Source: Pyramidobacter sp. (GTDB lineage: Bacteria > Synergistota > Synergistia > Synergistales > Dethiosulfovibrionaceae). From it: 7,713 nt of DNA. Positions 4,160 to 7,713 of the stretch are shown in pieces; within the stretch, counting starts at the first letter, position 1; every line of letters begins with the position of its first letter. Under the pieces are notes generated by a model. That model worked only from the letters and a program-made list of their open reading frames with translations. It searched no databases and was not told where the DNA came from. The DNA lies in contig JAGAYQ010000127.1 in assembly GCA_017940445.1 (NCBI GenBank), positions 1 to 7,713 of the forward strand, given 5' to 3'. The position numbers and the translations under genes are program-made.

Positions 4160-6946
4160 TTACAGCTTGTTCAGAGCAGCTTGCAACTCTTTAATGCGTG
4201 CCTGTGTCGCGCGCACGTAGCATTCACGCTTAGGGAGACCAACACGGCCGGCTTTGTTGAAGATGCTGGTCGCCATACGGTCACGACGCTGGGCAAGCCA
4301 CGCTTTTTGTCCTTTGAGCAGCTCGGCATAACGAGTTGATGAAGCTCGGTCCTTTATAGTTGCCCAAACAATGCTCATCGCGTCATCAGCTGCCGCAAAA
4401 TCGACATGCTGCCTAAATTCATTGTATTCTTCGTCGCTCAGCTTATACCCCTCATTGGAAGGGAGCCCATCGATTTTGAAGTAGCGTCCCGACACCCAGC
4501 CTGTACTCCCTATACTCTCATCAACAATAATACAATACCATGGATAAGGGACTTCTTTCGACGTCCAAATCTCAGCCACTTGATACCGTCCGCCCGCCTC
4601 GACTGTGCCGATGTTTGGAGAAATCTTGGCGTGATCGGTGTGTATGTTCATCTTACCGGTTTTCAGTGTCACCAAACCGATACGCGCCCCATCATTGACA
4701 GTCACATACTTGCCATACACCCAGCCCCATTCGCTGAGGTCGTCGATCTTGTACCACGGGTATTCGCTGTCGTAATCGCGCCACTCATCCACGATCGACA
4801 GGCTCGCTCCCTGCTCCGCCTGCGCGATGATGCGCGACGTGTTGTCATGATCGGCGCGCACATTCAGCCCCAGCGCAGTGACATAGCCCTTGCGCGCGTC
4901 ATTGCGTGTCAGCGGCCGGTCGCCCGTCAGTTTGGGGACGTCGGGCGCAGGCAGCTGGACAGGTGGATTAGAGACAGCCGGGGCAGGAGTTTCATCAGGA
5001 ATGCTGCGCCCGGTGGGAAGGACCGTCATCCAGTCGGCTCGCGTCCAGGCAGTACGGGTGCTGCCATCATGATAGAACTGGATTTTATAATACCACGTGC
5101 CATTCGTATCTTTAGCCTTTGCGAGGATATTAACTCTTGCGTTCGGATTCAGGGAACGGCCAATATGATTTTTACCTGGCTCAGAGTACAGCTCATTCCC
5201 AGAACTTGTATAGTTGTATCCCTGCGCATAGGGAGAGCTCCGATCGATCGAGGGCGTTTGAGGGGCGCGCGGTACGGATGATGATGGCGGCGTCTGCCGA
5301 CGCACAGCAGGAGTATTTTGATACTGCACACGGGGCGCAAACGGGCCTTTCTTGTTCTGCTGAGCCCAATACAGACAGGCAGCTCCAGCCAGCACGGCAA
5401 CGACAAAGAACATCACTAGTCCGCTGTTGTCTTTCTTCTGCTGCAAAGGAACAGACTGCGCCTGTGCAGTCGGCGGCTGAGAAACGCCTTGCACTGTTTG
5501 CGTTTTCGCCCCCGGCTCGGATAAAAGTCTTTCGATCTCTTCAATAGCCGTATTCGCCAAAGGCACCGGAGCGTTTTTGGCCGCAAGATTACCTTTGACC
5601 TTATTTTGAATCTCCGTTTTCCATACGTTGAGCGTGTCGGCATCGGCCCCCGCAAGGACAAAGGAAAGTGTTTTCCGAACCTCTTCTTTTTTTTCGGCTG
5701 CAAATTTGCTTTGTGGACGTTCAAAAACCATTTTGTTCGCATATTCGTCAAAGATTAAAGCAAACACTTTACTTTGTTTCTGATTCTGACGAACGCGGTC
5801 AGCCTCTTCGCGAGTCGCGTACTCCACACCGTTAACGATGCGAGATTCTCGCTCCATTTTTTCTGCCCGAGCCTTTTCCGCCATTTCAAACGTAAGATAG
5901 AGATGACCGTCTACAGTACGCGCTTCTGTACTGTTACGAACGGCTTCAGCTTGATCGACCGTCGCATAAACCATACCGCCAACGGTTCGGGCCGCTCTGT
6001 CGGCCATGTCAGCACGCACGGCATCGGCCATCTCGCGCGTGGCATAGCGCACGCCGTCCACGGTGCAGGCTTCGACCTCAGCGCGTTCGGCACGGATGGC
6101 GTCGGCTTGTTCCTTCGTCGCATACAGCACCCCGTCGATCGTTCTGGCTTCGATATCGGCCAGGCGGGCGCGCTCTTCGTCGGCCTGTTCACGGGTAGCG
6201 TACAGCACGCCGTCGACGATGCGCGCTTCTTTTTCGCTCCTGGCAGCTTCCGCCTGCTCCTGCGTGGCATAGACAACACCCTCAAACATGTACCCGCGCA
6301 GCGCCCCGTCAGAAGCACGGAACGCCGTCACCTCGCCGACGACTGTCTTCGGCGGCTGAGCAGGAGCTGCCGGCGTAACAGGTGCGATTGGAGCTGTGGC
6401 AACTGGAGCTGTAGCACTCGACCGAACACCGCTCGCCTTTTCCGCTAGCACAGATGCAGGCGCAGGAGCCCCGCCTGCTTTCATCGCAGCTTCATAGCGA
6501 AGCGTGCGAGAGACTGATCGTGCGGCAGTCCAATATAGAATAGTATACAAAAGAGACTCTATGATGATCAATTCCCAATTAATGCCGGGGAATGGCGAAA
6601 AAATCATGCATAAAATGCCAATCAGCAAGCCAGGCGCCGAAAGGGCAAACACAATATAAGATAGGATTTTTCCTGATTTTTTGCCATTATACACTGCATA
6701 GCCCATGTAAAGAGGGAGCGCAAAGAACATATACATTATCAACTTCACTACTCTTATGACGACGTAAGCTTCATACGGCATCTCGCCCTGCGAAAGAGCA
6801 TAGAGCAGTTCTTCCATCTCTGCATAGTACTGAGTAGTGAGTAAAAAGTTGATAAGCGTGAGCGCGACCATGATCCACCCACAGATTTTGCGCTTTTTTA
6901 CGTCCTTTTCATATGCAACTTGGCTTATTGTGTTTACATCGCTCAT
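4160..6946 (-). CDS. Large multi-domain membrane protein: 4 TM, seven tandem YAT repeats, 1 TM, three SH3-like domains, LprI-like end
   Basis: 928 residues; I do not recognise the whole protein. Order: cytoplasmic KDVKKRK tail; membrane segments about 21-41, 61-86, 94-118 and 122-141, with positive loops (NGKKSGK, RSVSRTLR) inside; Ala/Pro linker 158-200; seven repeats 214-393 with core VDGVxYATREQADAVRA; a charged helical stretch 394-480; membrane segment 509-528; Pro/Gln linkers; SH3b-like domains about 580-643, 686-750 (the clearest: LNVRADHDNTSRIIAQAEQG ... WGWVYGKYV) and 755-826; a C-terminal 838-928 stretch resembling LprI/DUF1311 (QKAWLAQRRD; ECYVRATQARIKEL). Five crossings place the repeats in the cytoplasm and the SH3b/LprI part outside. 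SH3b domains often bind peptidoglycan, and LprI-type domains are associated with lysozyme inhibition, so an envelope role is inferred. It lies 63 nt downstream of a small paralogue, likely one operon. AGAGGAG precedes ATG 6946. Confidence 0.85.
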   Translation of the reverse strand: MSDVNTISQVAYEKDVKKRKICGWIMVALTLINFLLTTQYYAEMEELLYALSQGEMPYEAYVVIRVVKLIMYMFFALPLYMGYAVYNGKKSGKILSYIVFALSAPGLLIGILCMIFSPFPGINWELIIIESLLYTILYWTAARSVSRTLRYEAAMKAGGAPAPASVLAEKASGVRSSATAPVATAPIAPVTPAAPAQPPKTVVGEVTAFRASDGALRGYMFEGVVYATQEQAEAARSEKEARIVDGVLYATREQADEERARLADIEARTIDGVLYATKEQADAIRAERAEVEACTVDGVRYATREMADAVRADMADRAARTVGGMVYATVDQAEAVRNSTEARTVDGHLYLTFEMAEKARAEKMERESRIVNGVEYATREEADRVRQNQKQSKVFALIFDEYANKMVFERPQSKFAAEKKEEVRKTLSFVLAGADADTLNVWKTEIQNKVKGNLAAKNAPVPLANTAIEEIERLLSEPGAKTQTVQGVSQPPTAQAQSVPLQQKKDNSGLVMFFVVAVLAGAACLYWAQQNKKGPFAPRVQYQNTPAVRRQTPPSSSVPRAPQTPSIDRSSPYAQGYNYTSSGNELYSEPGKNHIGRSLNPNARVNILAKAKDTNGTWYYKIQFYHDGSTRTAWTRADWMTVLPTGRSIPDETPAPAVSNPPVQLPAPDVPKLTGDRPLTRNDARKGYVTALGLNVRADHDNTSRIIAQAEQGASLSIVDEWRDYDSEYPWYKIDDLSEWGWVYGKYVTVNDGARIGLVTLKTGKMNIHTDHAKISPNIGTVEAGGRYQVAEIWTSKEVPYPWYCIIVDESIGSTGWVSGRYFKIDGLPSNEGYKLSDEEYNEFRQHVDFAAADDAMSIVWATIKDRASSTRYAELLKGQKAWLAQRRDRMATSIFNKAGRVGLPKRECYVRATQARIKELQAALNKL
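5768..6289 (-). repeat. Seven-unit protein tandem repeat array (YAT repeats)
   Basis: Encodes residues 220-393 of the 928-residue protein. The aligned tyrosines of the Y-x-T core are at 226, 249, 275, 301, 327, 350 and 376, so spacings are 23, 26, 26, 26, 23 and 26. Each unit reads A-R-[TI]-[VI]-D-G-x-x-Y-A-T-x-E-x-A-[DE]-x-x-R followed by a charged helical linker. The third position after Tyr is Thr in every unit. Unit 1 is preceded by the LRGYM stretch and is the copy shared with the upstream gene. The units are similar but not identical at DNA level, so this is an old array under protein-level selection rather than a fresh expansion. Confidence 0.9.
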
Positions 6947-7009
6947 TATGATTCTCCTCTCAGATTGATATGATCGCCGCGTTATGTGCTATGCACGGAC
7001 GTTTTGCTG

Positions 7010-7627
7010 CTACCTTTTCATTTTCTCCGCTTCAGCCAGTTCACGCGTGGCGTAAACAACATGATCGAACATGTACCCGCGCAAAACGCCGTCAGGCGTG
7101 TAAAACGGAGTTATATCTTCCGCCGCCGGAACGTTTTGCAGCGTCGCATTTTTCACAGTGGGCATACCTTGCGTTTGAGGCGTACTATTTTGCAAGACAG
7201 ACGACCTTTTAGGCAAACTAACGTTTTTATTCCTGTCTGACCTGATGCGTGATCTTTCCAGGAAGCCACTGCAAATCCACGCAACGGCAACCGCGCCGGC
7301 AATGACCCAGGAAAGAGTAAAGCCCTCGTCAAGTTTGAACGTTTGCCAAAACGCATCATAGCCAAAAGCACAGAAAGCGTTTTCCAGCCAATGGCTTTTG
7401 AAGCGGCCGTTATTGATCGCATTGAAGAACCACGCGAACATATAAACATCTCCTGCCACAGGAGCGGCTACATAAGCTGCATTCAATACAGTTTTCCATA
7501 CATCAGGGTCAGAAAACAAAACACCCAGTCTTAGAAGCCGCCAGAAGATGACCGGCAGAGAAAAAGCCAGCGCGATCGAAAGCATGACATAACAGATCAC
7601 TTTCTTAAACAGTAGCTCGTCGTCCAT
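7010..7627 (-). CDS. Small membrane protein with one YAT repeat module, paralogue of the 928-aa protein
   Basis: 205 residues, no recognised family. Hydrophobic segments at about 9-30, 47-71 and 104-122, plus a weaker one at about 81-97, suggest four crossings with both ends inside; positive loops (NNGRFK, LERSRIRSDRNK) fit this. A polar linker (130-176) leads to the terminal module, residues 178-200, DGVLRGYMFDHVVYATRELAEA. This matches residues 213-234 of the downstream protein at 17 of 22 positions, and the NG-plus-basic loop after the second segment is similar too. It thus looks like a minimal form of its neighbour: membrane domain plus one repeat, without the outer arm. It ends 63 nt before the next start and is probably first in a two-gene operon. 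The start at 7627 has AGAGAGGAGA 11 nt upstream, a slightly long spacing. The protein ends only seven residues after the conserved module. Confidence 0.85.
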   Translation of the reverse strand: MDDELLFKKVICYVMLSIALAFSLPVIFWRLLRLGVLFSDPDVWKTVLNAAYVAAPVAGDVYMFAWFFNAINNGRFKSHWLENAFCAFGYDAFWQTFKLDEGFTLSWVIAGAVAVAWICSGFLERSRIRSDRNKNVSLPKRSSVLQNSTPQTQGMPTVKNATLQNVPAAEDITPFYTPDGVLRGYMFDHVVYATRELAEAEKMKR

Positions 7628-7656
7628 CGTGGGATTATCTCCTCTCTGTTCAAATG

Positions 7657-7662
7657 AATATA
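7657..7662 (-). promoter_or_regulatory. Possible -10 box for the membrane-protein operon
   Basis: TATATT on the minus strand, about 30 nt before the 7627 start, in an AT-rich gap (7628-7713). No -35 hexamer at 16-18 bp is convincing. It is flanked by two direct copies of TTCAAAT (7649-7655 and 7669-7675). Confidence 0.3.
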
Positions 7663-7713
7663 CAGCAATTCAAATTCCTTCGGGCGCAATTATTTTCTAT
7701 AGTAACAAACAAC

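Noticed and set aside
4406..5281. + strand open frame (291 aa) inside the large membrane protein gene
   Set aside because: Antisense to the SH3b region, whose minus-strand reading is clearly domain-bearing; no ribosome site seen.
5768..6289. CRISPR-like or DNA-level repeat array
   Set aside because: The repetition is at protein level in frame; units differ at many nucleotides and there are no unique spacers between identical repeats.
4160..7627. Contact-dependent toxin, phage lysis cassette or defence system
   Set aside because: No toxin, nuclease, lytic enzyme, integrase or phage structural gene is visible nearby; SH3b and LprI-like domains alone do not justify that call.

Overview
The window (7,713 bp) reads as ordinary bacterial chromosome, densely coded and fairly GC-rich: one line in the middle of the PLP-enzyme gene counts to about 65% G+C by hand. 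The gene content (citrate lyase alpha subunit end, a DUF1934 protein, a TIGR04076-type protein, a CGS/CGL-fold PLP enzyme, SH3b envelope proteins) fits an anaerobic fermenter. A Synergistota member or a diderm Firmicute such as a Negativicute are my best guesses. This is inference; no rRNA or other marker gene is present.

Layout, left to right. (1) 1-186, the 3' end of a + strand gene resembling citF, closed by a strong GC-rich terminator. (2) 328-750, a minus-strand DUF1934 (YwiB-like) gene. (3) A compact divergent promoter at about 775-812, in which two extended -10 boxes form the arms of one 20-bp palindrome. (4) 840-1767, a two-gene + strand operon: a TIGR04076-like domain fused to a heavy-metal-associated (HMA) domain, then a small ACT-domain protein. 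A perfect 13-bp terminator stem follows and faces the next gene. (5) 1829-3016, a minus-strand Cys/Met-metabolism PLP enzyme, divergent from (6) 3184-4083, a LysR-type regulator. The 167-bp gap between them holds a good promoter for each gene and a textbook ATC-N9-GAT LysR box, so the regulator very probably controls the enzyme and itself. (7) 4160-7627, a minus-strand pair of related membrane proteins that I cannot assign to a known system.

The last region is the unusual part. The upstream gene (205 aa) has several membrane segments, a polar linker and one copy of a short module (LRGYMF..VVYAT.E.AEA) at its very end. The downstream gene (928 aa) repeats this plan but multiplies the module into seven units of 23 or 26 residues. 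It then crosses the membrane once more and ends outside the cell in three SH3-like domains and a degenerate LprI/DUF1311-like (lysozyme-inhibitor-type) domain. The membrane-segment DNA is much more AT-rich (about 42% by hand count at 6601-6720) than the repeat array (about 63% at 6181-6240). The pair looks like a duplicated, repeat-expanded envelope system linking a cytoplasmic repeat arm to a wall- or glycan-facing outer arm. Its function is unknown.

No gene-free stretch exceeds 300 bp. I saw no tRNA, rRNA, CRISPR array, insertion sequence or riboswitch.
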